Assembly (NCBI GenBank): GCA_002384855.1
Contig: DGBP01000041.1
Span: forward strand, 1 to 56,646
From: Nocardioidaceae bacterium UBA4001
GTDB taxonomy: Bacteria > Actinomycetota > Actinomycetes > Propionibacteriales > Nocardioidaceae
DNA: 56,646 bases
Direction: 5' to 3'
Made by a program: the position numbers and the translations under genes
The notes under the pieces: generated by a model
The model's database searches: none
What the model was told of the DNA's origin: nothing
The model's input: the letters and a program-made list of their open reading frames with translations, nothing else
In this document: piece by piece, positions 41,056 through 49,526 of the stretch
Position numbering within the stretch: position 1 is the first letter of the stretch
Layout of the letters: each line of letters opens with the position of its first letter

Positions 41056-42257
41056 CGGCCCACCCCGAAGCTCGCCGCGACGCCCGTGCCGCGCCCTGGC
41101 TCGGACTCCACGGCCAGGCGCCCGCCGAGGCTGGTGACGCGCTCCTGCATGGCGGGCAGCCCGAACGAGGGCCCGCGCGCGCTGTTGCCGTGCAGGGTCG
41201 CTGGGTCGAACCCGACTCCGTCGTCCACGACGTCGAGGATCACCTCGTCGTCCAGCCGGCTCAAGGTCACGTCGACCCGGGTGGCGTGGGCGTGCTGGGT
41301 CACGTTGGCCAAGGCGCTCTGCGCGATCCTCAGCAACGCAGCCTCGATCGGCGTGGGCAGGTCGCCGTCGTACGCCGACACGTCCACCTCCACGTGGATC
41401 CCGCTCGTCTGCTGGGTGGTGCTTCCCAACCGGAGCAGAGCCTCCGCGATGCCGCCCCGGTGCAAGGAGGGCGGAGCGAGAGCCTGGATGAAGCTACGGG
41501 TCTCGGCGAGGGCATCGGCCGCGGCTTGCCGTGCCTGCTCCATCCGCTCGCGGCTCTTCTCGGACCCCGGGTCGCTGCGCTGGGCGGCGTGCAACAGCAT
41601 GATGATGCTCGAGAGCGACTGCGAGACCGTGTCGTGGATCTCTCGAGCCAGGCGCTCCCGCTCGGCGGTGACCCCCGCAGCGTGCTCCGCCAGCGCAAGC
41701 TGGTCGCGCGTGTGCGTCAGCTCCTCGATGAGCACCTGGTGTCTCGCGACCTCGCGCGTCAACGCCCGGTACCCGAGTCCGATGACGACGGCCACGCCCG
41801 CACCGAGGATCGGTCCCACGGTCCCCGCGACGTCGAAACCCCGGTGCACCCCGAAGGCGCCGATCGCGCATCCGGTCGTGGCGACGACCGCGGCCGTCCC
41901 CCACCCGGCACCCATCACCTGCATGTAGACGAAGAACAAGGCGAAGACGAGGTACGTGGCCTCGACGCTGAGCCACAGGAGCGCCAACCACGACACGGTC
42001 AGGGCGCCGGCCCACCACCACCCTCGGCGCCCGACGGGCAGTGACCCGTCCGGCCAGATGCCCCCGAGGTACGTGGCTGCGAAGAGTGTCGCGACCGCTC
42101 TCACGGCGATCGTTCCCGCATCCCCGAACGAGCCGGCCGACCCAGCGGTGACCACGACGATTGCGACCAGCACCAGCACCAGCACGTGCAGGGACGCCGA
42201 GAGCCACGCGGAGATGAGACGCACTCCCTCACCGCTGCCTGCCCGGGTCACTCCCAC
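41052..42257 (-). CDS. sensor histidine kinase (HisKA_3 type)
   Basis: 401 residues from a GTG at 42257; a second GTG at 42251 is an alternative. About five transmembrane helices in residues 15-165 form a membrane-embedded sensor with no large outer domain. The dimerisation/phosphoacceptor motif is R-L-A-R-E-I-H-D-T-V-S-Q-S-L with His208. The ATPase domain has V-D-D-G-V-G-F-D, and F-G-L-P-A-M-Q-E-R in the G2 region. It partners the response regulator. The 187-bp divergent gap to the ABC permease is a good candidate for the regulator's binding sites. Confidence 0.92.
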   Translation of the reverse strand: MGVTRAGSGEGVRLISAWLSASLHVLVLVLVAIVVVTAGSAGSFGDAGTIAVRAVATLFAATYLGGIWPDGSLPVGRRGWWWAGALTVSWLALLWLSVEATYLVFALFFVYMQVMGAGWGTAAVVATTGCAIGAFGVHRGFDVAGTVGPILGAGVAVVIGLGYRALTREVARHQVLIEELTHTRDQLALAEHAAGVTAERERLAREIHDTVSQSLSSIIMLLHAAQRSDPGSEKSRERMEQARQAAADALAETRSFIQALAPPSLHRGGIAEALLRLGSTTQQTSGIHVEVDVSAYDGDLPTPIEAALLRIAQSALANVTQHAHATRVDVTLSRLDDEVILDVVDDGVGFDPATLHGNSARGPSFGLPAMQERVTSLGGRLAVESEPGRGTGVAASFGVGR

Positions 42258-42444
42258 ATCACGATCACCAGTCTAGGGACGGCGTCCGTCGGTGCCCTCG
42301 TCCGAAAGTTGTACGCCGGACCCGTCAGTTCGTCGCCGACGAACCATCTGCCCGCACGATGTCCCCTCGGCCGGACCGCGGCACCGTAGAGGCAAGCGCG
42401 GGTCGACCGTCACCGCGCACCCAGTGCACACGGATCGGAGTCAT

Positions 42445-43512
42445 ATGTTCGTCGCGTGGCGTGACCTGAAGGCAGCGAGAGGTCGGTTCACCCTCATCGC
42501 GGTCGTCGTCACCCTCATCACCACCCTGGTCACCTTCCTCGCGGGACTCACCGGCGGGCTGGCGACCCAGAACGTCTCAGCGATCACCTCCCTCGACGCC
42601 GACCGCATCGTGTTCTCGACTCCCCCCGGTCAGGCACCGACGTACGCCGACTCGGTCATCACCCGACGTCACGCCGACGTATGGGCAGGTCAGAACGGGC
42701 GTGGGGAGGCCGTGCCGCTCGGCATCAGCACCACCCGGCTCTCTGCCGATGAGCGGCACGAGGCCGTCACCCTGTTCGGCGGCGGACCGGGCACCACCTC
42801 CGCGCCGCCGCCCGACCGGGGTCACGTCGCCCTGGGCGCGGAGACCGCGAGTGCCTTGGGCGTCACGAGAGGTGACCGGGTCGAGGTCCGGGGCCGCACC
42901 TTCACCGTTGACGTCACCGACGACACGCGGTGGTACTCGCACATGCCGGTTGCGTACGTCGACCTGGCCGACTGGCGAGCCGTCGCAGCCCAGCCTGGGT
43001 CGCCGATGCCGTACGCGACGGTCCTGGCCGTCTCCGGGACCGGTGCCGACCACGAGGCCCTGGACGCTGCCGCCGGCACCTCGTCGAAGGGGTTGCTCTC
43101 GTCACTCACCGCGCTCGGCTCGTTCAGGTCCGAGATCGGCTCACTCTTGCTCATGGTGGGGATGCTGTTCGGGATATCGGCGCTCGTCGTGGGGGCGTTC
43201 TTCGCCGTGTGGAGCGTCCAGCGCCGGCCCGACGTCGCGGTGCTCAAGGCGATGGGCGCCACCGACCGCATGCTCACGCTCGATGCCCTGGGACAGGCTG
43301 CGGTCGTGCTCCTCGTCGGAGTCGGGGCCGGCATCGCGATGACGTCCGTGCTGGGCGTGGCAGCGGGCGCTGTCCTGCCGTTCGTGCTGAGCCCCCTCAC
43401 GACCCTCGTGCCGGGGCTGGCCATGACGACGCTCGGGCTGGCAGGGGCCGCTCTCGCCACCCGTTCGGTCACCCGCACCGACCCTCTCACCGCACTAGGG
43501 AGCAACCGATGA
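42445..43512 (+). CDS. FtsX-like ABC transporter permease (MacB/DevC type)
   Basis: 355 residues from the ATG at 42445, preceded by cggag; the frame open to 42292 has no typical start. TM1 (F-T-L-I-A-V-V-V-T-L-I-T-T-L-V-T-F) is followed by a ~200-residue outer domain and three C-terminal helices, including L-L-L-M-V-G-M-L-F-G-I-S-A-L-V-V-G. The coupling region is V-Q-R-R-P-D-V-A-V-L-K-A-M-G-A-T. The FtsX/DevC class usually works with a MacB-type ATPase. It is the first gene of a three-gene operon and is divergent from the kinase. Confidence 0.88.
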   Translation: MFVAWRDLKAARGRFTLIAVVVTLITTLVTFLAGLTGGLATQNVSAITSLDADRIVFSTPPGQAPTYADSVITRRHADVWAGQNGRGEAVPLGISTTRLSADERHEAVTLFGGGPGTTSAPPPDRGHVALGAETASALGVTRGDRVEVRGRTFTVDVTDDTRWYSHMPVAYVDLADWRAVAAQPGSPMPYATVLAVSGTGADHEALDAAAGTSSKGLLSSLTALGSFRSEIGSLLLMVGMLFGISALVVGAFFAVWSVQRRPDVAVLKAMGATDRMLTLDALGQAAVVLLVGVGAGIAMTSVLGVAAGAVLPFVLSPLTTLVPGLAMTTLGLAGAALATRSVTRTDPLTALGSNR

Positions 43513-44219
43513 TCGCGCTGTCCCACATCACGCTGACGTTCCCCGACGGGGCCTCCTCCCGCATCACCGCGATCGACGACGCCACCCTGCGTGTCGAGGC
43601 CGGCACCGTCGTCGGGGTCACGGGTCCGTCGGGGTCCGGGAAGTCGAGCCTGCTCGCCGTCGCATCGACGCTGATCAGCCCGGATCGTGGCACCGTCACC
43701 GTCGACGGTGTCGAGACCACCTCGCTCTCCCTGAGCGAGCGCGCGGAGCTGCGCCGCACCAAGATCGGTCTCGTCTTCCAGCAGCCGAACCTCCTCGACT
43801 CCCTGACTGCCTATGAACAGCTGCTCGTCACGAACGAGCTCGCCACCGGTCGAGCACGTCGAGCGGCGCGGTCCGCCACCCGCGACCGCGCACGGCACCT
43901 CCTCGAGCAGGTCGGCCTGGCACAGGACGCGGACAAGCGCCCCGCCCAGCTCTCCGGCGGGCAACGCCAACGCACCAACATCGCCCGTGCCCTCATGCGC
44001 GATCCGGCCGTCCTCGTCGTCGACGAGCCGACCAGCGCGCTCGACCAGGAACGGGGATCCGACGTCGTCGACCTCCTGCTCAGGCTCACGACCGAGCACC
44101 GCACTGCCACCATCCTGGTCACCCACGACCAGCGCATCCTGCCGCGCCTGACCAGCACGCGCACCATGGTCGACGGCCGCCTGCTACATCCGCACCCGGT
44201 CCTGGCGGGTGCACGATGA
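43509..44219 (+). CDS. ABC transporter ATP-binding protein (LolD/MacB type)
   Basis: 236 residues overlapping the permease stop (ATGA). Walker A is G-P-S-G-S-G-K-S-S-L (about 40-49), the signature L-S-G-G-Q-R-Q-R, Walker B V-L-V-V-D-E-P-T-S-A-L-D, and the H-loop V-T-H-D-Q. It has the usual MacB-like Q-loop, G-L-V-F-Q-Q-P-N-L-L. With the permease it forms a mechanotransmission-type exporter. Substrate unknown, perhaps an antimicrobial or envelope component given the neighbouring two-component system. Confidence 0.92.
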   Translation: MIALSHITLTFPDGASSRITAIDDATLRVEAGTVVGVTGPSGSGKSSLLAVASTLISPDRGTVTVDGVETTSLSLSERAELRRTKIGLVFQQPNLLDSLTAYEQLLVTNELATGRARRAARSATRDRARHLLEQVGLAQDADKRPAQLSGGQRQRTNIARALMRDPAVLVVDEPTSALDQERGSDVVDLLLRLTTEHRTATILVTHDQRILPRLTSTRTMVDGRLLHPHPVLAGAR

Positions 44220-44479
44220 GCCAGGGGCATGCCTCTCGCGCCGACGACTTCGGACACGCGTGCATCACGGCCCACGCCGTGCATGCCGATGGCCTCCTGG
44301 GCCGCCTGGTCGCCCTCGCCGCCGTGTTCCCCGTCATCAGCTTCAGCTACCGCCGATCGACCGACCAGGTTCACGCCCGTGTGGACGTCTGCATGGAGGC
44401 CACCGAGTGGCAGGTGCAGAGACTCATGCACAAGTTCAGCAGGACGGTCGGCATCGTCGAGGTGGTCACCCGCGCGTAA
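44216..44479 (+). CDS. small ACT-like domain protein in the ABC exporter operon
   Basis: 87 residues overlapping the ATPase stop by 4 bp (ATGA). After a short polar start, L-L-G-R-L-V-A-L-A-A-V-F, then I-S-F-S-Y-R-R-S, then V-H-A-R-V-D-V-C-M-E-A-T-E-W-Q-V-Q-R-L, then V-G-I-V-E-V-V follow the beta-alpha-beta-beta-alpha-beta order of ACT domains such as that of acetolactate synthase small subunits. The match is by pattern only. No enzyme domain is attached. A role as ligand sensor or subunit for the exporter is conjecture. It ends 47 bp before the convergent RTX gene. Confidence 0.68.
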   Translation: MSQGHASRADDFGHACITAHAVHADGLLGRLVALAAVFPVISFSYRRSTDQVHARVDVCMEATEWQVQRLMHKFSRTVGIVEVVTRA

Positions 44480-44526
44480 GAACGAGGTTCGCCCACCACA
44501 GAGAACTGCGGCCGCGGGGCGTCAGG

Positions 44527-45246
44527 TCACTGGTAGATGCGGTCCTTGCCGGCCCCGCCGTTGATGGTGTCCCACCCGGCCTGGCCGACGATGTAGTCGC
44601 TGTCCGCACCGCCGTACAGCCGGTCGTTGCCCTTGCCACCGCGGATCCAGTCCTTGCCCGCACCACCGTAGATGCGGTCGGGGTCCTGGGCACCGTTGAC
44701 GAAGTCGTTTCCGCGGCCGGTGTAGACGGTGTCGCGACCGGCATCGGCCAGCACGGCCATCTCGAAGACCGCAGGCAGGGTCCGGCCGTCGACGTAGTCG
44801 TTGCCCAGGCGGGGACGGACCTCGAGCAGGGTCGGGTTGGAGGGGCTCGTCGAGGTGGGCCGCTTGCACACCGCGGAGACGCCGACGTTGACGCGCTGCG
44901 GCGTGCACGCCCTCGCCAGCGACTTCCACCGCTGGGTGCCGGTGTCACGGAAGCGGAGCGAGCCGTTGGAGGTGACGGTGATGGTCAGGTGGCTGTGCTG
45001 CTGGCCGGCGATGAACCGGTAGCCGTACTTGGTGCGCTCGATCTTGGCCAGGTTCTTCATCGGCTCCGCCGGGCCGTGCTGACCCATGAGAGCGTCCTCG
45101 AACGGGTCCGACGGCCCGTATCCGGCGGGCTGACCGGCCACCGCGGGCGCGGCGGGCAGTGCAACCATCACGGCCGTCATCGGGGCGATGGCGAGCAAGG
45201 CGCTGGCAGCACCCGCGAGAGCGGTTCGGGCAGAACGACGGGACAT
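44527..45246 (-). CDS. secreted calcium-binding protein with RTX-type repeats
   Basis: 239 residues. A signal peptide (R-R-S-A-R-T-A-L-A-G-A-A-S-A-L-L, cleaved after P-A-V-A-G or nearby) is followed by a globular part with two cysteines (A-R-A-C-T-P and S-A-V-C-K-R). The C-terminal ~90 residues are hemolysin-type nonapeptides, e.g. G-G-A-G-K-D-W-I-R, G-G-K-G-N-D-R-L-Y, G-G-A-D-S-D-Y-I-V, G-G-A-G-K-D-R-I-Y. These G-G-x-G-x-D repeats bind calcium in a parallel beta-roll. There is no catalytic domain. The chain ends right after the last repeat, so it may lack a C-terminal secretion signal; the N-terminal signal fits Sec export. Confidence 0.85.
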   Translation of the reverse strand: MSRRSARTALAGAASALLAIAPMTAVMVALPAAPAVAGQPAGYGPSDPFEDALMGQHGPAEPMKNLAKIERTKYGYRFIAGQQHSHLTITVTSNGSLRFRDTGTQRWKSLARACTPQRVNVGVSAVCKRPTSTSPSNPTLLEVRPRLGNDYVDGRTLPAVFEMAVLADAGRDTVYTGRGNDFVNGAQDPDRIYGGAGKDWIRGGKGNDRLYGGADSDYIVGQAGWDTINGGAGKDRIYQ

Positions 45247-45413
45247 CCGGTGCTCCTTGGTTGTGCGGACAGATCAGATCCGGTCACTGACACGCCGGCG
45301 TGCCCGTCGATGACGGACGACCCTCGAGGCGTGCCGGGGGCCCCGGCTCTCCGAGAGCCCGCTGTGTCGGCGCCCGAGGATACCTGCTCCGGCGCAGAAC
45401 GGACACATCGGCG

Positions 45414-45560
45414 CAACTGGTCCAATCTGGCGAAGGCGCTCGGAGTCTCGCCGACCACCTCGCGGAACCGGCTGCTGAAGGAGCCCAGGCTCGAGAACCC
45501 GACCGCGTGACAGACCTCGGTCACGGTCAGGTTCGTCGCCCGCAGCAGGTCTCGACATGG
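45414..45560 (-). pseudogene. AraC-family regulator remnant (second HTH only)
   Basis: The minus strand reads R-D-L-L-R-A-T-N-L-T-V-T-E-V-C-H-A-V-G-F, then S-S-L-G-S-F-S-S-R-F, then G-E-T-P-S-A-F-A. This is the second helix-turn-helix of an AraC regulator. Immediately upstream is an in-frame TGA (45561-45563), so the first HTH and any sensor domain are gone. Downstream, the frame runs on through unrelated sequence to 45177, inside the RTX gene promoter region. The cut end coincides with the start of the divergent small gene at 45557, which points to a recombination junction. The rest of 45247-45413 shows no gene. Confidence 0.75.
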
Positions 45561-45760
45561 TCACCTACCCCGAGTGCAGGGCCACCGCGTCGGTCGAGCG
45601 GCGAGACGTCTCAGGGAGCACCGGCGGTCCGGTCGAGCACGTCAAGATCCACTGCCTCGAGGGACACAGGTTCCTGATGCTCGCCGAGCGCCTCTCCAAC
45701 ATCCCCGAGGCGACGGCTGAAGCACGGCCGGAGCGGAATGCCCGCGTGCCGGTCGGCTGA
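45557..45760 (+). CDS. small cysteine-containing conserved protein
   Basis: 67 residues starting M-V-T-Y-P-E-C-R-A-T-A. The S-T-G-G-P-V-E-H-V-K-I-H-C-L-E-G-H segment followed by F-L-M resembles small actinobacterial proteins that carry C-x-x-C plus a C-x-x-x-H element. Here the first motif has a single Cys (P-E-C-R-A), so metal binding may be weakened. The start codon overlaps the AraC remnant, so its native upstream region has been replaced. The function is unknown and expression is uncertain. Confidence 0.5.
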   Translation: MVTYPECRATASVERRDVSGSTGGPVEHVKIHCLEGHRFLMLAERLSNIPEATAEARPERNARVPVG

Positions 45761-45796
45761 CCCTCCGGGAGGGCCAGTCGGGCGAGGGGCAGGACG

Positions 45797-48775
45797 TCAG
45801 TCCCAGAACACCCGGTCCACGACGCCCCGGGCCCGCCGGGTCACCCGCATGTAGTCGTTGACGAGCTCGTCGGACTCCCCCGGCCCGTAGCCACAGACGT
45901 GCGCGACGGCCGCCTTCTCCCGGGTCGCCCTGGGGAGGGAGTCCGACGCACGTCCGCGCACGAGCAGGATGGTGTTGCGCAGCCGGCTGGCCATGGTCCA
46001 CGCCTGCTTGAGGGCCACCGCGTCCTCGTGGGCGAGCAGGTCGGCCTCCACCGCCGCGTCGAGCGCCTGCGCGGTGCGGGTGGTCCTCAGGCCGGGCACC
46101 TGCGCGCCGTGCTGCATCTGGAGGAGCTGGATCGTCCACTCGATGTCGGTCAGCCCGCCCCGGCCGAGCTTGAGGTGCGTGGCGGGGTCGGCCCCGCGGG
46201 GCAGCCGCTCGGCGTCGACCCGAGCCTTGATGCGCCGGATCTCGCGGATGTCGTCGTCCACGAGGCCCCGCTCGGGGAAGCGCAGCGGGTCGACGAGCTC
46301 GGTGAACCGCCGGCACAGGTCCGTGTCGCCGACGACCGCCTCGGCCCGCAGGAGTGCCTGGGCCTCCCAGACCGCCGACCACTTCGCATAGTAGGCGGCG
46401 TAGGAGTCCAGCGACCGGACCAGCGGTCCCTGCTTCCCCTCGGGCCGCAGCGCCGCGTCGACGTCGAGCGCAGGGTCGCTCCCGGGCAGCGCGATGAGAC
46501 GCGTCAGCTCGTTCACGACCTCCTTGGCCGCTGAGGCCGCCTCCTCCGCCACCGCGCCCGGGAGGGGGTCGTGGACGAACATCACGTCGGCGTCGCTGCC
46601 GAAGCCGAGCTCGTGCCCGCCGAAACGCCCCATCGCGACGATCGCCAGCCGGGTCGGCAGCGGGCCCCGAGCCTGCTCCACCGACCGGATCGCGACCTGA
46701 AGCGCGGCGTCCAGCGTCGCAGCGGTGAGGTCGGTCAGGGCCTCGCCGACCTCGGCCACCTCGAGGACGCCCACGAGGTCGCCCACCGCGAGCCGGAACA
46801 GCTCCCGCCGCCGGACCGCACGCACCACGGTGATCGCCTCCACCGGGTCGCTCTGCCGGGTCCCACCGGCAGACATCTCCTTCTCCAGCGCCTCCCGGCT
46901 GCGCGGCACCAGGCCGTCGTCCTTGCCCAGCAGCGCCACGCCCTCGGGCTCCCGCTGCAGCAGGTCGGTCGCGTAGCGGCTCGAGGAGAGGATCAGCGCC
47001 AGCCGCTCCGCGACCTGCCCCTCGTCGCGCAGGAGGCGGAGGTACCAGTGTGTCGACCCGAGTGCCTCGGAGATCTTGCGGAAGCCGAGCAGACCGGCGT
47101 CGGGGTCCGGCCCGTCGGCGAACCAGCCGAGCATCACCGGAAGCAGCGTGCGCTGGATCGACGCCGCCCGCGAGACCCCGCTGGTCAGCGCCTCGAGGTG
47201 ACGAAGGGCGTCCTGCGGGTCGAGGTAGCCGAGGGCCGCCAGCCGCTGCTTGGCGGCGTCCGGGGTGAGGCGAACCTCCGCGCCGGGCAGCTGGGCCACC
47301 GCGGCGAGCAGAGGCCGGTAGAACAGCTTCTCGTGGAGCCGGCGCACCTCGCGGCTGTGCTCGCGCCACTTGCTGTTCAGCTCGTCGACCGGCTGCCGGT
47401 GGTAACCCATCGACCTGGCCAGCCCCCGCAGTGCCTCCGGGTCCTCGGGTACGACGTGCGTCCGCCTCAGCTGGGCGAGCTGGACCCGGTGCTCGAGGGT
47501 GCGCAGGAAGCGGTACGCCGCATCGAGGGCGGCACCGTCCTCACGACCGACGTACCCGCCCCGCGTCAGCTCGGCGAGCGCGCTGAGCGTCGTGGGCGGC
47601 CGGACGGTCGGGTCGGTCCTGCCGTGCACGAGCTGGAGCAGCTGCACCGCGAACTCGACGTCGCGCAGGCCTCCCGACCCGAGCTTGATCTGCCGCTCGG
47701 CCTGGTGGGCGGGGATGTGCTCGAGGACCCGTCGCCGCATCGCCTGGACGTCGGTGACGAACCCCTCGCGCTCCGCGGCCTGCCACACCAGCGGGCCGAT
47801 CCGGTCGACGTACTCCCGACCCAGCGCCGCGTCACCGGCGACCGGACGGGCCTTCAGCAGCGCCTGGAACTCCCAGGTCTTGGCCCACCGCTCGTAGTAG
47901 CCCTCGTGGCTGGTCAGCGTCCGCACGAGCGGGCCGGCCTTGCCCTCCGGACGCAGCGCGGCGTCCACCGGCCAGATCGTCCCCTCCCCGGTGTGCTCGG
48001 AGCAGATCCGCATCAGGTGCGAGGCCAGCTGGGTCGCCGCCCGCAGCGCCGGCGTCTCCTCCGCGCCGTCCACCGCCTCGGCAACGAAGATGACGTCCAC
48101 GTCGCTGACGTAGTTGAGCTCGTGCCCGCCGCACTTGCCCATCGCGACCACGGCCAGCCGGCAGCGGTCGGCCGCCTCCCCCACCCTGGTCCGGGCGATC
48201 GCGAGCGCCGCCTCGAGCGTCCCTGCGGCGAGGTCGCTCAGCTCGGCCGCCACGTCGTCGACCCCCACGCCGTGGGCGAGGTCGCGGGCGGCGAGCCGGA
48301 GGAGGTGGCGGCGGTACTCGACCCGGAGCGCGTCGACCGCCACCGAGTCCTCGAGCCCCGTGACCGGTCGGTCGGCCGAAGGGTCAGCGCCGACGGCACC
48401 CAGCAACTCGGCGCGGAACACGAAGCCCGGGACCCTGGTACTCGCGAGCGTGGGGTCGGTCAGGTCGTGCCACTGCTCGGGGTGCCGCACGAGGTGGTCG
48501 CCCAGTGCCGAGCTGGCACCGATCACGAGCAGCAGCCGCCGGGCGAACCCCTCGTCCTCGCACACCGCGTCGAGCAGGTGCTCCGCGTCGGTGGCGGCGT
48601 CGACGAGGTCGGCGAGGTACGCCGCCGCCTGGTCGGGCGAGGCGGCCTGTGCGAGCAGGTGCACCACCTCGTCGGCGGCGCTCCCCAGCCGGCCGAGCGC
48701 CTCCTGGGCCCGCCCCGCATCACGGAAGCCGAGCCTGGCCAGGGTGCCGGTGGCGCTCGCCAGTCGCCGGGTCAC
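45797..48775 (-). CDS. glnE: glutamine synthetase adenylyltransferase/deadenylase
   Basis: 992 residues from the GTG at 48775. There are two nucleotidyltransferase domains. The N-terminal (deadenylase) half has G-K-C-G-G-H-E-L-N-Y-V-S-D-V-D-V-I-F-V. The C-terminal (adenylylase) half has G-R-F-G-G-H-E-L-G-F-G-S-D-A-D-V-M-F. Both keep the G-[GS]-x-D-x-D metal triad. R-P-E-G-K-x-G-P-L-V-R occurs in both halves. It adenylylates GlnA at Tyr400. Its start overlaps the amidotransferase stop by 4 bp. The longer open frame to 49462 is out of phase with homology. Confidence 0.96.
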   Translation of the reverse strand: MTRRLASATGTLARLGFRDAGRAQEALGRLGSAADEVVHLLAQAASPDQAAAYLADLVDAATDAEHLLDAVCEDEGFARRLLLVIGASSALGDHLVRHPEQWHDLTDPTLASTRVPGFVFRAELLGAVGADPSADRPVTGLEDSVAVDALRVEYRRHLLRLAARDLAHGVGVDDVAAELSDLAAGTLEAALAIARTRVGEAADRCRLAVVAMGKCGGHELNYVSDVDVIFVAEAVDGAEETPALRAATQLASHLMRICSEHTGEGTIWPVDAALRPEGKAGPLVRTLTSHEGYYERWAKTWEFQALLKARPVAGDAALGREYVDRIGPLVWQAAEREGFVTDVQAMRRRVLEHIPAHQAERQIKLGSGGLRDVEFAVQLLQLVHGRTDPTVRPPTTLSALAELTRGGYVGREDGAALDAAYRFLRTLEHRVQLAQLRRTHVVPEDPEALRGLARSMGYHRQPVDELNSKWREHSREVRRLHEKLFYRPLLAAVAQLPGAEVRLTPDAAKQRLAALGYLDPQDALRHLEALTSGVSRAASIQRTLLPVMLGWFADGPDPDAGLLGFRKISEALGSTHWYLRLLRDEGQVAERLALILSSSRYATDLLQREPEGVALLGKDDGLVPRSREALEKEMSAGGTRQSDPVEAITVVRAVRRRELFRLAVGDLVGVLEVAEVGEALTDLTAATLDAALQVAIRSVEQARGPLPTRLAIVAMGRFGGHELGFGSDADVMFVHDPLPGAVAEEAASAAKEVVNELTRLIALPGSDPALDVDAALRPEGKQGPLVRSLDSYAAYYAKWSAVWEAQALLRAEAVVGDTDLCRRFTELVDPLRFPERGLVDDDIREIRRIKARVDAERLPRGADPATHLKLGRGGLTDIEWTIQLLQMQHGAQVPGLRTTRTAQALDAAVEADLLAHEDAVALKQAWTMASRLRNTILLVRGRASDSLPRATREKAAVAHVCGYGPGESDELVNDYMRVTRRARGVVDRVFWD

Positions 48776-49503
48776 GGGGTCTCCACGACGTCCCTGCGCA
48801 GACCCGCGAGAGCCAGCGCCAGCGGTCGCCACGAGCTCTGGAGCTCCGGCCCCGCGGCGGCCACCTGGGCGACGTACTCGTCCACGTCGACGCCCCGCGA
48901 GGCCGCGTCGTCGCGGTCGCCGGCCGCCCAGGCGGAGACGATCTCCTCGCCGGCCTCCGGGTGGCATTGCACGCCCCACACGCTCGGCGCGAACCGGGCC
49001 GCCTGGAGCTCGCCGTCGGGGGTGCGCGCGAGGACCTTCGCCCCGGGGGGTACGACGGTGACCAGGTCGTTGTTCCACTGGACGGCGACCGCGGCACCGT
49101 CCAGGGGACCGAGCATCGGGTCCGTCGCGGCCGCGTCGGTCCACCCCATGCGCAGCACGCCGATCTGCTGGCCGCGGGGGTTCCGCTCGACCGTCCCGCC
49201 GAGCGCGATCGCGGCGAGCTGGTGGCCGAGGCAGATGCCGAGCACCGGTGTGCGGTCGACCGCGGCACGGCGGACCAGCTCCTCGACCTGCCACAGCCAC
49301 GGGTGCGCGTCGCCGGACCAGGCGTCCATCGACCCGCCGAGCACGAGCATGGCGCCGTGGCCGTCGAGGGTGCCGGGCAGGGCGTCGCCGCGGTAGGGCC
49401 GTCGTACGTCGAGCACCACTCCGGCCTCCGCCAGCCAGTCGCCCATCCAGCCGGGCGGGCACTGGTCCTCGTGCTGGACGACCAGGACCGGGAGTGGGCT
49501 CAC
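48772..49503 (-). CDS. class I glutamine amidotransferase domain protein
   Basis: 243 residues from the GTG at 49503. The triad is Cys in G-I-C-L-G-H-Q-L, and His/Glu in G-V-Q-C-H-P-E-A. It hydrolyses glutamine in trans and resembles the GMP-synthase-like GATase proteins that often sit in actinobacterial gln clusters; no synthase domain is attached. It lies between glnA2 and glnE, overlaps glnE by 4 bp and starts 24 bp after the glnA2 stop. A transcript glnA2-GATase-glnE is likely. The acceptor is unknown. Confidence 0.86.
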   Translation of the reverse strand: MSPLPVLVVQHEDQCPPGWMGDWLAEAGVVLDVRRPYRGDALPGTLDGHGAMLVLGGSMDAWSGDAHPWLWQVEELVRRAAVDRTPVLGICLGHQLAAIALGGTVERNPRGQQIGVLRMGWTDAAATDPMLGPLDGAAVAVQWNNDLVTVVPPGAKVLARTPDGELQAARFAPSVWGVQCHPEAGEEIVSAWAAGDRDDAASRGVDVDEYVAQVAAAGPELQSSWRPLALALAGLRRDVVETP

Positions 49504-49526
49504 GGTGGCGAGGCTACCGGTCACGG

